From Zea mays (Eukaryota > Streptophyta > Magnoliopsida > Poales > Poaceae), in the NCBI RefSeq assembly GCF_902167145.1, contig NC_050101.1:128928990-128992989 (forward strand): a DNA stretch of 64,000 nt. The letters run 5' to 3'. A program made the position numbers and the translations under genes. Of this stretch, positions 44,140 through 55,343 are shown piece after piece. A model generated the notes under the pieces. That model was not told the DNA's origin and made no database searches. It saw only the letters and a list, made by a program, of their open reading frames with translations. Position 1 is the stretch's first letter, and each line of letters starts with the position of its first letter.

Positions 44140-44629
44140 TGAACGGGCAGCTAGCTAGCTAGTAGTAGGTGTTGTAGTAGTATTCTTCCGTTGCTGCTGC
44201 TGCTCGTGCTATTTGTTTTGCAGTATTTATGTTTTGGTAGCATATATTGTGCCGATCCATTCCTGTAAAAAAAATGGCAGGAACGAGGATTGGTCCTACT
44301 GCTTGTACTCGTACTATGCCCCAAGTAAGCTGCTGTATGGTGGTAAGATGCATTCTGAAATCGCCTTAATTTCGGAGTTTCAGCGTCGTATATAGAAACC
44401 ACTGCTGGACATATTGCTACTAGCCTACTACCGATACTATTATTTTCTTTTTGTTGTTGTGGGTCTCCTTCCGGCCTTGCGTTGTCCTTGCAACTTGCTA
44501 GAATCCAAAGCTTGCTTCAAACAAGCGCCTGCGTACTCCGACAGCTGGGCCTGCCTATCATTTCGCGTGGTGGCGGGCAGGCACGCACGCCGCACCACCT
44601 AAAAGAGCGAGGCAAGGGGACCCAAAGCC

Positions 44630-44945
44630 CATGTTTGTTTCGGCTTTTCGCAGCTTCTGGCCACCAAAAGCTGCTGCGGACTGCTAAACACTTAGCTTTT
44701 CAGTCAGCTTATATAAAATTCGTTTGGGTAAAAACCATTCAAAATCAACATAAACATATAATCGGTTGAGTCATCGCAATAGTAGTAATCCGTCACTTTA
44801 TAGATCATGAGCCCCATAGATAACTTTATCTTCTTCCGCACGTAATCCTAATTATACTCAGATTCTCTACACAGTCAGATTCTTCTCACAGCTAGATTCC
44901 CGAAAAAGCTGGTCAGAAAAAGCTGAACCAAATATGTCCAAAGTG
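44630..44945. mobile_element. MITE copy B (same family as 29409-29700)
   Basis: Starts TGTTTGTTTCGGCTTTT and ends AAAAAGCTGAACCAAATATG, imperfectly inverted. Shares CAACATAAACATATAATC and the following GTTGAGTC.TCGCAATAGTAG with copy A, in the same orientation. Confidence 0.6.
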
Positions 44946-45067
44946 GCTTCCTCTACTCCCCTCGAATGGCGAGGTTTCTCACAGCTAGATTCCCGAAAAA
45001 GCTGGTCAGAAAAAGCTGAACCAAATATGCCCAAAGTGGCTTCCACTACTCCCCTCGAATGGCGAGG
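44883..45067. repeat. 93-bp tandem duplication across the MITE end
   Basis: Units start at 44883 and 44976. Each contains the last part of MITE copy B plus flanking DNA up to CCCCTCGAATGGCGAGGT. They differ at about three positions, so the duplication followed insertion. Confidence 0.9.
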
Positions 45068-46214
45068 TAGGTGCTCGGCTGCTCGCGTTTCTGGCAAGTA
45101 AATTCAGCAGAGCACGGCGTAACAGCCGCTGCTAATGGCTTGGCGACCCGCAAGTGACATCACATTGTCTAAGGCCCTCTCCAACCCAAACCCAGTAACC
45201 CACGCCCCACGAAAAAATGTTTTTGGCAAAAAAATTATATATACATGTACACTTAAGATATATACTAGTGTATTGCGCGTGCCCATACACATATGAGGAT
45301 AGCAAAATTAGACTTCACTAGTAGGGTCATATAAACATATACAAAGCTGGTGACGCCATAACAGTTTCATTATATGTACACAGAAGCATATGCGGTTCAA
45401 CAGCGTAGACGTCCTCTGTAAATGCACAAAAAATACTTTTTGGAATTTTTTTATATACATGTATACGTTAGATATATATACACTAAAATTTTTACAAAAA
45501 CATAAAATATACAAATTTGTTCTCAAATCCACATTTCAGACCTCGTCTGTACCCTAACGCACGACCCATTACGCATCAGGCCCATTGAACGAGCCGCCCA
45601 ACGCTCTGTCTTCTGTGGCTTGGTGGCTGCCCTTCGGTTCCTCGCTTCCTTCAAGGCTTCAACCTTTGCTGGCAGCGCACCGGCGCGGGTCTGCAGGAGC
45701 GGAGGAGCCATGGAGCTGCGGAGCTGGACTACCTTGCTGGGAGGCGAGGCGTGGAGTGAGTGAGCGACCGACGGCCCAACCCCAACGCCTTTTGCGTGCC
45801 TGCGCCGCTGCTGGGCAGGTGTCGCCGCTCGCCGAGCTGGGAGCCGCCGACGCCTGCTTCCTACTGGCGGCACACTGGAATCCAGAGGCTCAATGGTCAC
45901 CTGACATGGCAAATGTTTTCTCGATAGTGGTTTCATGTGTTTTCTATTGTCTTGAAAATGAGTTGACATAATCTCATGGTGATGAATATTATGTCATTCA
46001 TTTCATAAAAAATATGGTGCTATGTCATTCAGAAGTCCAAAAAATCTGATGTGACACTCTAATTAATATATGGAACTTCTTATGAACTTGAGGGTCTAGA
46101 ACAAACGTTTTGTTGTTTCGCCAAATACATCTCTACTACTACTTAAGTGTCTACTGTAGGCATTCACAGCCATAGTGGTGCACGTTCTGCCGCTGGCGCA
46201 CCACGCCTCGCATC

Positions 46215-46355
46215 CCGCTCGCCTCACCCTCCCCTGCGGCAATGTCGGCGCTCGCCCTCCCCAGCGGCAATCTCGACGTCCCCCGCGGCAAGCTCACCCT
46301 CCCCCGCGGCAATCTCCCTCCCCCGTGGCAATCTCGCTCTCCCCCGCGACAATAT
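46215..46355. repeat. Imperfect 20-21-bp repeats, CCGCGGCAATCTC type
   Basis: About six to seven imperfect units (CCCCCGCGGCAATCTC and variants) lie head to tail near the Helitron 5' end. All frames here are repeat-derived and low in complexity. Confidence 0.7.
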
Positions 46356-46599
46356 CGTGCCCCCATCCCCCAGATCGGCGTCTGTGCCCCTGTCCCGCTC
46401 TCCTACCTCCATGCCCCGCCCACTACGCCCGCCTCCTGATGCCCACCAGCCCTGCTTTGTGATGCCCCGTCCCTGTCTCGCCCGAACCAAGGCGGCGCCG
46501 AGCTCCTCCCTCGCCACGCGCGCGCCGCGATGCTTTCGAGGCATGGGGAGGAAGACCTTGACGATGCAGTGAGAAGTCTGGATCAGGCACTGACCAGCA

Positions 46600-46995
46600 C
46601 CCCCTACGCCCCCACCAGTCCTCGGGTGCCCCCGCCTCACCGCCGTTCCTCGTCACCCGTCGGCGCGATGTCAGTTCGCTGCAGGGAGAAAGGAGCAGGC
46701 GTCGGCAACATCCGTCTGCCGCGCGAGGTAAGGTCCTGCCCATCCCACCGTGCGTGTTTGCATAGGAGATCCTCCACCGTCTCATGGCCTCGATCGGACA
46801 CTACTCGACCCTATTCGGTTCAGACCTAGCTCCTCCACCGCCCGTCCGTTCTTCCGCACATGACTGCTCTGAAACCCCAACCCTCGTCGCCGGTCCTTGT
46901 CACCCCGTCGTCGTGCCCATTGGCAGGCCTCGGCGACCTCCGTCCGCCGCATGTGGTAAGGCCCCCACCCATCCCAATGTGTCCCCCCCGGTGAG
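46600..46995. repeat. Diverged segmental duplication
   Basis: A block around 46630-46755 and another around 46870-46985 share order and phrases: CGTC.GCCGC...GGTAAGG..C...CCCATCCCA, and CGTCACCC/TGTCACCC upstream. Both end in a GTAAGG that looks like a splice donor, which may mean one duplicated exon. Confidence 0.5.
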
Positions 46996-48077
46996 AGGTG
47001 GTTCCGCTCGCCCAGCGCGCGAGCCTTCTCGGGCTGGGTCCCATGTTCTCCTGAGAGGATGGCATGAGGAAAGTGGGCTCGTGCTCACGAACCATACTTG
47101 GCTCTGGGTGTGTGCAGTGTGCTCTTAGCGGCGTCGGTCATACCATCCGCCTCTCTCCTTCCAGCATCAAGGTAACCTCTCCTTATTTAGTACGTTTTCG
47201 ATCCGCTGGAAGAGCTGCCACGTGATGTGAGATGTTCTTGTATAAAGAAAACAGTGTTCCATGTTCCATCACAAATGCAAAGAGGGTTCTCACGGAAACA
47301 GGATGCCTCACACCGATGGAGTTGGCTCTTTGCTACATATTAAGCAAAGAGTGTATTTTTGTTGTTACTGCTTGGACTTTTAAACATCTGCTCTCTATAA
47401 TATACTGATTTAGTCATATCTTTTATTTGTAGTAGGTTGCTTTTATGGCATCTTGATCCATCAATTATTAGGCTTGATCTCTCGGTGATGCTCAAGGAGG
47501 TAATTAGAAGGCTCTTGCTTTGCCTGAGAAAGGAATTATATAATAGGATGGAATGGCGTACCTTAAACACTCATATGGAATACCCTATGCTTTTGCTTGC
47601 ACTGAGTTTTGATGTGTCCTGAATCCTGATTTTGGTCAATGGGCTTCTACACATACTTTTAATCTTGCAAATTGAACTACACCAAATAGAAGGGTATCCT
47701 ATGGGAGCAACAAGATGTTTCTAGATCTTACATATAAGCAGACACATCCCTTGTAATCTATGTTGTTACTGGTTTCGTAGGAACTTAGAAGAGTTTGAAA
47801 TCATTAAATCCCTAGCATGACAAAAAGTCATCTGTATATGCTATAGCATTTGTGTCATCTGAGTTTGTGGCTAAGACAATGTTGCAAATATTTTCTCTAA
47901 ATATATTATCATTATTATTTAATTATATGGTTTTCTTAACTGCTTATTACATCTGAGTTATGTAGGGTTCTTTTAAGAAAATTATTGTATTCTTCTTTAA
48001 CTCTTCATGTATAATTTTTTGTTAGGTCTTGTACTGTAATTATTGAGTTATCTCACATTTTTGTATTCCATGGCTAG

Positions 48078-48807
48078 ATTGAACAACATGAATCCCTAGA
48101 GAACATCTTTAGCTCAGTCCTTGAAACTACTGCTCAGGCTTATGGTGAAGATGACAACATTCAACCTTCTTCGGGATGTACGGATGCTGGGCTAGCTCTG
48201 TCATCACCCAGTCCAGGTTGCTCTCTCGTAACAATATAATACATATATCATAGTTATCTATTTTAATTTATGAAGATTGCAAATATTTTTATCAGTGACA
48301 AAGCAAGCATTAGATATTGCCAGGGTCAACTAAGTTCGATTTCGATTGTGATTTACTAAAGAATTTTACATACTATAACATGAGTCAATTGCTGGCCCAA
48401 CAACAAACAATCCTGGCCCCACAGTCGATTACTATTAGGAATTTTTGTTGTCTTTAATGGTTTATGATACACCATTTCAAATAAAGTGCAAAAGTAGGAG
48501 CTTCATGGAAATTACTGAATTATAAAGCTACTATCTAAATAGCCGACTCTTTTCAAGGATGTACCATTCTGCCTATATATGTCCTTAAGGATCTTCGTTT
48601 TCTTTTTGTTGTATATTGGATGAAGTGTGTACTGGAGTACTTGGCTTGATCACCGGTTTAGGGAAGTGAACTGAAGTGTTATACCGTAGAGTGACCTGAT
48701 TACACAAAATCAGGGTTTCAATGTTTTTCTTCTTCTCATATTCAGGGGATGAGGGAGTGGACTACATGGCTTATAGGCTGAACTTGCACCGTGAAGTACT
48801 TCTGTAA
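48078..48807 (+). CDS. Two spliceable exons of an unidentified gene inside the Helitron
   Basis: Exon 48078-48216 (acceptor CTAG, donor GGTTGC after CCAG) joins 48746-48807 (acceptor TTCAG) with matching phase. The junction reads SSPSPGDEGVDYMAYR and runs to a TAA. The first exon reads IEQHESLENIFSSVLETTA, an acidic, helical stretch. About 67 residues in all form the C-terminal end of some protein. I do not recognise the family. Upstream exons may lie in 46600-47500, but I cannot connect them. Most likely a gene fragment captured by the Helitron; a host gene is possible. Confidence 0.4.
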
Positions 48808-48962
48808 AACTCAAAGTGCTTCTAAAATCAAAATATTGAGAGGAATTTTTTTTTTCATTTTATGTGGTTTTGCTTCTTGCAAAAGTAAAGTAGTTCTCAT
48901 AACAGAAATATTTTGCTCTTTTGAATTCCTTGGTGTACACTGGCAAATATTAGCATATTTTG

Positions 48963-49366
48963 CTCTTTTGAGCTCTTGTGCTTGGATCGCTTTTCTTCTT
49001 CCCTATTTCTTGTTCTCAACACCTTTGTAATCAAAGCAAGAGACACCAAGTTGCGGTGGTCCTTGTGGGGTCTAAGTGACCCATTTGATTGAGGAGAAAA
49101 GCTCGCTGGTCTTTGTGATCGGTGGAGAGAGAGAAAGGGTTGAAAGAGACCCGGTCTTTGTGACCACCTCAACGGGGAGTAGGTTTGCAAGAACCGAACC
49201 TCGGTAAAACAAATAACTGTGTCATCCGCTCTATTTCTTTGGTTGATTTGTTTTCGCCCTCTCTTTCGGACTCGATTATATTTCAAACGCTAACCTCGGC
49301 TTGTAGTTGTGCTTAAAGTTTATAAATTTCAGATTTGCATATTCACCTCCCCTCTAGGCGACTTTC
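48963..49366 (+). repeat. Truncated Sirevirus LTR (U5 end)
   Basis: Matches the last roughly 410 bp of the LTR at 62644-63951, including CTTTTGAGCTCTTG.GCTTGG, AACGGGGAGTAGGTTTGC and the end CTCTAGGCGACTTTCA. There is no PBS or internal sequence after it, so it is a fragment. Confidence 0.85.
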
Positions 49367-49562
49367 AGAACCAAGATAAAATGTGTGCAAAACTATACAT
49401 GTACACAATAGACAAACGATGTGTGTGAAAAATATGTTTAGTTTGTTACTACCACTCATAATCCAATAACCAAACTGTTTAGAAAAATTGTGACTGAAAT
49501 ATGATATAAATGTACTTCAACATGTGGTACGATAAAACTCTTTAACAGGGGTACTGTTATCT

Positions 49563-49770
49563 GGTTATTGGAAAAGAGGTGGTCTGCAAACAGACAAAAC
49601 GTTTGTCTTATACAACAGTAGTCCCATACCAATCCTATAATTGAGTTAGTTTGTTCAGTTTACTAAACCATAAATAAAAATAGAATAGTTCCCTTACGCA
49701 GACAGAACATACCACCTCTTTTTCAATAACCATAAAACATGAATGTTGTAAACTGAACAAACTGACCATG
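49563..49770. repeat. Foldback structure of two nested inverted repeats
   Basis: GTTATTGGAAAAGAGGTGGT (near 49564) is inverted at about 49712-49732 with one change. Within and overlapping it, AGTTTGTTCAGTTTAC (near 49650) is inverted as GTAAACTGAACAAACT (near 49750). RNA from here would fold into a branched hairpin. No element ends are recognised. Confidence 0.6.
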
Positions 49771-50745
49771 TGGTAGACAAAATAGACCACCTCTTTTGGG
49801 GCAGTGTAGCCACAAATGCCTTTATCCCCTTCCATTCCGATTTTTTGTGAATTCATGTTCTTGATGATGTTCTAATCTACAAATGTGTTAAAAGACGGTC
49901 GAATCCTGTGTGACTGGCAAGATTTACCATTTAAAAACTATGCCCCCGGAGAATGAGGAGAATTCTATCCGACTTATTACACGTTCTGATGACACATTTG
50001 AGAAGGTTTTGTTAATGTCCACCCAGTAACTTTTTTGTTTTGTTTCCTGTCATCTAAAGATCAAAGATCCTAAGAAACAATTTATGGTTTATGGGTCTAG
50101 CAGAGCCAGAACTGAGCACCTACAACCCTTTTAAGCTAAGCAACACAAGTTGAATTCATGGGAGCATGTGGTTTGTTACCAAGATCCGTTGTATATACAT
50201 ATGACTTATCAATGATTTTTAGGTTGTTGTAACTATCCAGTATCGTACAACTGACCTGTTACCTAGGGGGAAACACTGCATGAGTGTTGTTGGTATCCTT
50301 GTATGGTGAGCGAAAGTCTCTCAAATCTTTTGTTTCTCTTCGTTTGATTCAGTCCAGTCATTTCCTTAAATTATTTATAGATATGGGACAGAGCGGGTGA
50401 TTCTTGCAGAAGGAGGGAGTGATTCTCCTGGAGGTGGAGGATGAAGTGATGATAGACTTCAAGCCAACTCCAAGTGTCGTGTCGACCTCTGTCTCCGCTC
50501 CCTGCACACATCCCTCTCAGTCGTCTTCAAGGTCCAGACCTCCTCCCCGCTCAAGTTTCTCATCAGCACGTTGCGCGGTGCCGTGTCCCGCTTCATCTCT
50601 AATCACCTTTATGTGCACATCATCCATATGTGACCCCCTTCTCCATATAATTTCAACAAATTATACTCTTTTGGGCTCCGTGTAATTTCAATAGTAAAAT
50701 CTCTACTAATTACTAAGGCTACAAAGTTAACCTGTCATTCCGTGT

Positions 50746-50749
50746 TTTA

Positions 50750-50809
<60 letters not shown>
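50746..50809. repeat. (TA)n microsatellite
   Basis: About 60 bp of uninterrupted TA just inside the Helitron 3' end. Confidence 0.95.
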
Positions 50810-50810
<1 letters not shown>

Positions 50811-50851
50811 CTATTATATGATCCAATTGCAACGCACGATCACTCACCTAG

Positions 50852-51869
50852 TTTTTTATTATGGAAGCAAAAAAGGTTCCAATCTTTTGCAATCTTCTGC
50901 ATACAACTACCACAAAATGATAATTAACTAAACATCCACCAAAGAATAAAAATTATGTATAAATTATACTTTAAACAACACATTTAGTAAAATTAAAATA
51001 TGTATAAATTATTTGAGAGTATGGGAAGTACGTCTGTGTAAAAAATAAAAGTTGAATATGTTTTAAATATAGATATTTATATAGAGAACAAGATATAGAG
51101 AACCCGTTGGATCTTAGTATAAATTTTATAGACCGGTGATGATATATTGCATAACTGCCGTCACTTTACACCTACATCCCGAGATCGGAACCGTCCAGTC
51201 GTCCACGGCTGATCTCCGACGCGAGACCAGAGGCGGAGCGCGGACCTTGCCAACACACAGATGTCCTGCCCTCGGTACCCACATGGATCGACGAGCGAGG
51301 CGAGGAGCGGTGGGTGGGGAGTGGGGACCGGTGAACCCGTGCAGCGTGCAGGTCACAGGAGGTTTACAGGTGTGTGCGTATCTTTCTGCCGCCGTGCGAG
51401 TGCGATCGAATCGGACCGCAGTGCCAGGACAAAAATGCCTCCGGTACTGGGCCCTGATGCTTACGGTGCATCCGCAGGAAATTTGTATACGAACTTTGTC
51501 CGTTGCAAATTGCAAGAATCAAATCAACCAGGGAATGACTGCCATGAAATCGACTAGTACGCTGTGAAAGCTGATCACTACTGGTTAGAACTTAGAAGTA
51601 AAGCCGATTCAGACAGCAGGGTTTGCACAACTCTTGATTCTTTTCTGTTCATAGAAGATTGGTAGAACAGCAAAAAGGGGAGGGAATAATAAGAGAAAAG
51701 GAGCATCGTCAAATGGAACATTTTTATGGCTAAAAGGACCAAACTGGAATAATTAATTAATGGGAAAAGAAGCAGGGACAAGGGGGCTTGATTAAAGATG
51801 CGTCAACACCATTTTTGTCGCGAAACACCCCCTCTCCAAAGCGACTTAATTGCAATTTATTTACTACAT
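50852..51869. other. Intergenic region, no gene supported
   Basis: AT-rich to about 51130, GC-rich at 51160-51480, then AT-rich. ORFs at 51126-51567 on both strands overlap, have no recognised domain and are not called. 51800-51869 is probable 3' UTR of the minus-strand gene. Confidence 0.5.
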
Positions 51870-52604
51870 TTACCCGGCTCCGCCGCTGCAGATGCCGGTG
51901 AGCAGCACCGGCAGGCGCGCCAGGGACGCCGACGCCGTCGCCGTCGAGGTCGACGAGCCATCCGACGCCCGCAGCAGCCGCCACCTGCCCCTCTCCTCCG
52001 CCGCGGCGGCCGCGGGCTGCGGAGGAGGCCGCACCCTTCCGTTCTCGAACAGCGCCGCGGCCGTCTCGCGCCCCGACGCGCCGGCGCCGCTGCCGTCGCA
52101 GAGGAAGTCCGCGCCCGCGAGCTGCCGCTCCATGTCCAGGAACTCGCCCAGCGACGTCGGCGGCCCACCGTGGTCCCGGCACAGCCGCCACCAGCTCCCG
52201 CGCCGCCTCCGTCGGCGGCGGCGCCGCCACACGCCCGCGCCCCTCGCCTCCTCCCCGTGACCCAGCGCCGCGCGCTGCGGCCCCTCCGCGCTCCCCTCGC
52301 CTGCCGCCGGCGCCCTCCGCCCGCCGAACGCCGACACGCCCATCAGCGTCCCCAGCGTCGTGCTCCGGTCCGGGAAGAAGGACCCCGTCGACTGCCTCCC
52401 CCACCCCACACACACACACACACACACAAGAAAGCGAGACGTCATCCATAACAAGCATGTCAGGCCGTACATGTAAGCCAAGCAATCCAAGAAGACCCAG
52501 GAACTTGGGCGAGGGTGAAGAGTTACCTCGGTGTCGAGGTCGGAGGAGGAGGGCGAGGAGTCGGCGGAGGGGGAGGTCGGGATCATGTCGGCGTCGAGGT
52601 CCAT
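51870..52604 (-). CDS. Small plant protein of unknown function (At3g17950-like), two exons
   Basis: Minus strand: exon 1 52604-52527 (26 codons, MDLDADMIPTSPSADSS...DLDTE), exon 2 52391-51870, together 199 residues. The split falls exactly at DLDTE|STGSFFPDRSTTLG, a junction phrase typical of a plant-specific family related to Arabidopsis At3g17950, whose role is unknown. Later conserved points are an Arg-rich block followed by GSWWRLCRD, then TSLGEFLDMERQLAGADF and a C-terminal LPVLLTGICSGGAG. The protein is very Ala/Arg/Gly-rich with no signal peptide. The 135-nt intron is a multiple of three and has no stop in frame, so unspliced RNA would give a 244-residue product. Spliced homology strongly favours removal. 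The intron contains a (CA)n tract. Confidence 0.85.
   Translation of the reverse strand: MDLDADMIPTSPSADSSPSSSDLDTEVTLHPRPSSWVFLDCLAYMYGLTCLLWMTSRFLVCVCVCVGWGRQSTGSFFPDRSTTLGTLMGVSAFGGRRAPAAGEGSAEGPQRAALGHGEEARGAGVWRRRRRRRRRGSWWRLCRDHGGPPTSLGEFLDMERQLAGADFLCDGSGAGASGRETAAALFENGRVRPPPQPAAAAAEERGRWRLLRASDGSSTSTATASASLARLPVLLTGICSGGAG
52407..52428. repeat. (CA)n microsatellite in the intron
   Basis: About 11 CA units close to the acceptor of the At3g17950-like gene. Confidence 0.95.
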
Positions 52605-52690
52605 TGATTATACCACCTGGCCCGGTGCGTGGGGAAGGCGAGGTGTGTCGTGGTGGAGGGAGGGAGGGAGGCGGAAGCGAAGTTAAAGGG

Positions 52691-52697
52691 TTTATAG
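52691..52697 (-). promoter_or_regulatory. Probable TATA box of the At3g17950-like gene
   Basis: CTATAAA on the minus strand, about 87 bp upstream of the ATG at 52604. Confidence 0.55.
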
Positions 52698-54457
52698 GCA
52701 GGACAGTTGGTTATGGTGGTACTGTGACGGATGGCGATGTGGTAATACCACCTGGCCTTTGGCTTTGCTTTGTTTTCTCATGGTCATGGGCATCTCATCT
52801 GGTAAAACTCGTTCAAAGCCCTGTGACACAACAAACTGACCAGCTGCACGGCTTTAGAGTGTGCATGATGAGTTGAGGGACTCTTCACCTTTTGTCGATC
52901 TGGAAGACACAGCAACGGATCTTTTATACGCACCCGTCTGCCTTGTTTTATCTACTTATTTCAGTTCAGTAGGAAATCTTGCATGATGCACTACAGCTAC
53001 GCTACGCTACGTACGCGAAGTGACAATAAGGTGGTGAACGAGGACTTGAGACGCCTGCACCGGTTCTACAAGCACACGAATATTGTAGAGACATATATAT
53101 ATACTGTAGCCAAGAGGGACGGACCATTAATTCATCACCCAAGGCAATGGTGGCACCCCAGGCCAAACAAGGGGTAGGAATATAAAAAAAAAACAAGGAA
53201 AATTTGGAATGCAGCCAGCGACCAACTCGGCAGTTTATATCTTGAACGGCTGGGAGCCATTTTTAGCACATGTAGCTACGCGTAGCATCAAGATTCCCCT
53301 ACTATATTTATATATATACTGGGTAGTACAGATGAGCTTGAGGAGGACTATCGTCCTAGCAAAATGTGTAGCTAGACGCAGCAATCAAGGACTTGATATC
53401 AACTGCTGGGACAACTGATTGGCCAATACATTGAGAAATGAGATTAGTTTGACTGTCAGTAGTGTGGTACAAGTGCACTCCGCCTGTGCACGGACAAAGA
53501 ACTAGTTACATGGTCACGAAACAAGTCTTATTGGGCTATATACTAGATAAAAGGCATGTTTTTTTATTATAATCTGTCTAAATTATATTAGTTCAAAATA
53601 AGTTAGATTATATACTCTGTATAGATTATAACCATAAACAAACACCCTCTTGTTGCTAACTCCTAGCTAGCTATCGGTTTGAACTCGTCCTTTGTCAAAC
53701 TTTCTCAAATTTTTTAAGGTTACCGAATGTTTGGTTTGCCTCTAGGATAGTTAAATTCACATCGCACGAGAAGGTCCACGAGGCGCTCGACTTTTGAGTG
53801 CCTCGAGCTGAGATGTTTGCCTGGCGAGCGAGAGAGGGCATGAACTAAGCATACCCTTACAACTTAGCCGAGTACAGAGCACGGTTTACAAAACGGCAGT
53901 AAATCGGTCGGTTTACCGAAACCGTCGTTGAGTGGTATCGGTTTTACCATCGGTTTAGTTTCAAATTTTGATTCAAATTTTAAAAATCTGAAAAAAATAA
54001 AAATTAAAAAATGATAAAAAAACTACATCTTCTTATGAGTAATTTAATATACAAGATATTCAAATTTAGTCTCGTTTAGCCCATTAAAAATTAGAAAACG
54101 TTTAGTCTCGTTACCAGACTCGTTAGTCGTTAGGGTTTTTATATAAAAACAAAAAATCTCCCCTTTCCCACTCCTCTCGGCCCCTACCTCCTGCACCCGC
54201 CACCTCCCTACCCGAAGCCACCGCCGCAGCAGCAAAAACCACCCTGGCGACGCGGTTAACCGCTCGTGGGCACGGTTTACTGCTCGTCGGGAGCGGTTAA
54301 CCGCCTGCAGCCCCGAGCTCCCTCTCCATCCGGCCCCCACCGAGCTCCCCAGTGAAAACCACCGGATGTGAAAGCAAGTTTGAGAACGACAACGCCCGCT
54401 ACAACATGATCATGGACGTGGTTGATGCTAGAATGAACACTGTCATGACAGACACAT
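52698..54457. other. Intergenic region, mostly transposon-derived
   Basis: No gene seen. 53880-54330 contains repeated CGGTTTAC and GCGGTTAACCG phrases in both directions (54250-54305), possibly the end of the hAT element whose transposase remnant follows. An AT-rich patch at 53555-53660 looks like a Tourist- or Stowaway-sized repeat. Confidence 0.45.
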
Positions 54458-54709
54458 GTGCAACCAGCGTGTGCCTTGCATCCATATGTGAACTATGTCA
54501 TGGGGATCACAAACAATCTCATGACCGATCTTCGTAAGGGTGTTGAAAGGATGTTTGATTCGAATACTGCTGCAATGGCACTCCAAGAGTATAACTTCTT
54601 CAAGAGGAAGATTGGAGACTTCTCGAGTGAGCTTGCAAGGAGAATGGTCGTTGACCACGGGACTTCTCCTTTGAGTTGGTGGTCCATGTTTGGATCGGTG
54701 ACTCGGTGA
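54458..54709 (+). pseudogene. hAT transposase remnant
   Basis: Reads ACALHPYVNYVMG, then EYNFFKRKIGDFSSELARRM and a Pro-poor end LSWWSMFG before a stop. This corresponds to the region just before the C-terminal dimerisation domain of plant hAT transposases, where ALNPY... and (D)WW..YG are typical. Upstream frames (54360-54457) carry related words with stops. The dimerisation domain itself is missing. Confidence 0.6.
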
Positions 54710-55340
54710 GACAATCTCTAAAACTGCAGGTATTACTTGTTCAGCTGAACAATGTTTGTTGTTTTGCTTATGACTTGCTATGAGATGAGAGAAATGTAAC
54801 CTTTTTCCTATACAGAGTCATCTAGCAGTTCATTGCCTCTCTATTGTCTTTTTGTTGTCTCTTTAATACATGTTATACCCCTTTTCCTTGTGATGCAGTT
54901 GTGCTTACAGTGATTCATGTTTGCAAACTGCAATACAAATTGTCCCAAATATAAAATTTAACTGTCGTAATGGTTTATATTTAATAAAGTTAACTTTTTT
55001 TGTTGTATTTTTTTTCTTTTTATGTCATAATGGTTTGATAAAATTAGAGAATGAAGACTTTGCCAAAGATATTGTAGATACCACACATGCTAACCTACAG
55101 GTACATGGACTTGTCTTAATATCGTTAATCAATTGTTTTGTAGAGGTCCTTAGTTCCATCACAGGTAGTTTTGTATAATATAATCTCCATGAAAAGAGTA
55201 TTTATTGTAAGCTAAATGCATCTGAAAAGGGTCATCAATGATGGACCTTGTCATTTAGAAGATACTCAAATCTTGCAGTTTGTTTTCTTTAGTTAATCAC
55301 ATATTTATTTTAGTTTTTTAACTGGGAAGTTGTTTTTTAT
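54710..55340. other. AT-rich stretch, no gene seen
   Basis: T-rich sequence with short ORFs only. It could be intron-like sequence of the hAT element. Confidence 0.4.
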
Positions 55341-55343
55341 ACT

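Larger units (their letters stand above)
44140..46129. other. Intergenic region downstream of the endoglucanase gene
   Basis: Probable 3' UTR to about 44400, then MITE copy B and its duplicated end. 45540-45900 is GC-rich with short ORFs on both strands, for example ATG 45710 reading MELRSWTTLLGGEAW up to a GT donor, but no supported gene. The remainder is AT-rich. Confidence 0.5.
46130..50851 (+). mobile_element. Probable Helitron carrying gene-like exons
   Basis: The 5' end TCTCTACTACTACTTAAG at 46130 and the 3' end GCAACGCACGATCACTCACCTAG at 50851 match grass Helitron termini (TC...CTAG). The left neighbour is A (46129) and the right neighbour T (50852), as expected for insertion between A and T, without TSD. 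The subterminal hairpin is weak. The (TA)n tract before the 3' end is common in these elements. Inside are GC-rich exon-like segments near the 5' end (46180-47170), two spliceable exons (48078-48807) and a Sirevirus LTR fragment. No Rep/helicase is encoded, so it is non-autonomous. Confidence 0.65.

Noticed and set aside
45523..45971. 148-codon minus and 128-codon plus ORFs, and a possible exon at ATG 45710
   Set aside because: The frames overlap on opposite strands, and the apparent GT/AG pair does not continue into a recognisable protein.
46147..46640. Pro/Ser-rich ORFs at the Helitron 5' end
   Set aside because: Derived from the CCGCGGCAATCTC repeats; four overlapping frames are open.
51126..51567. 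Overlapping ORFs on both strands in a GC-rich patch
   Set aside because: No domain or splice support, and opposite-strand ORFs of equal length are typical of composition effects.
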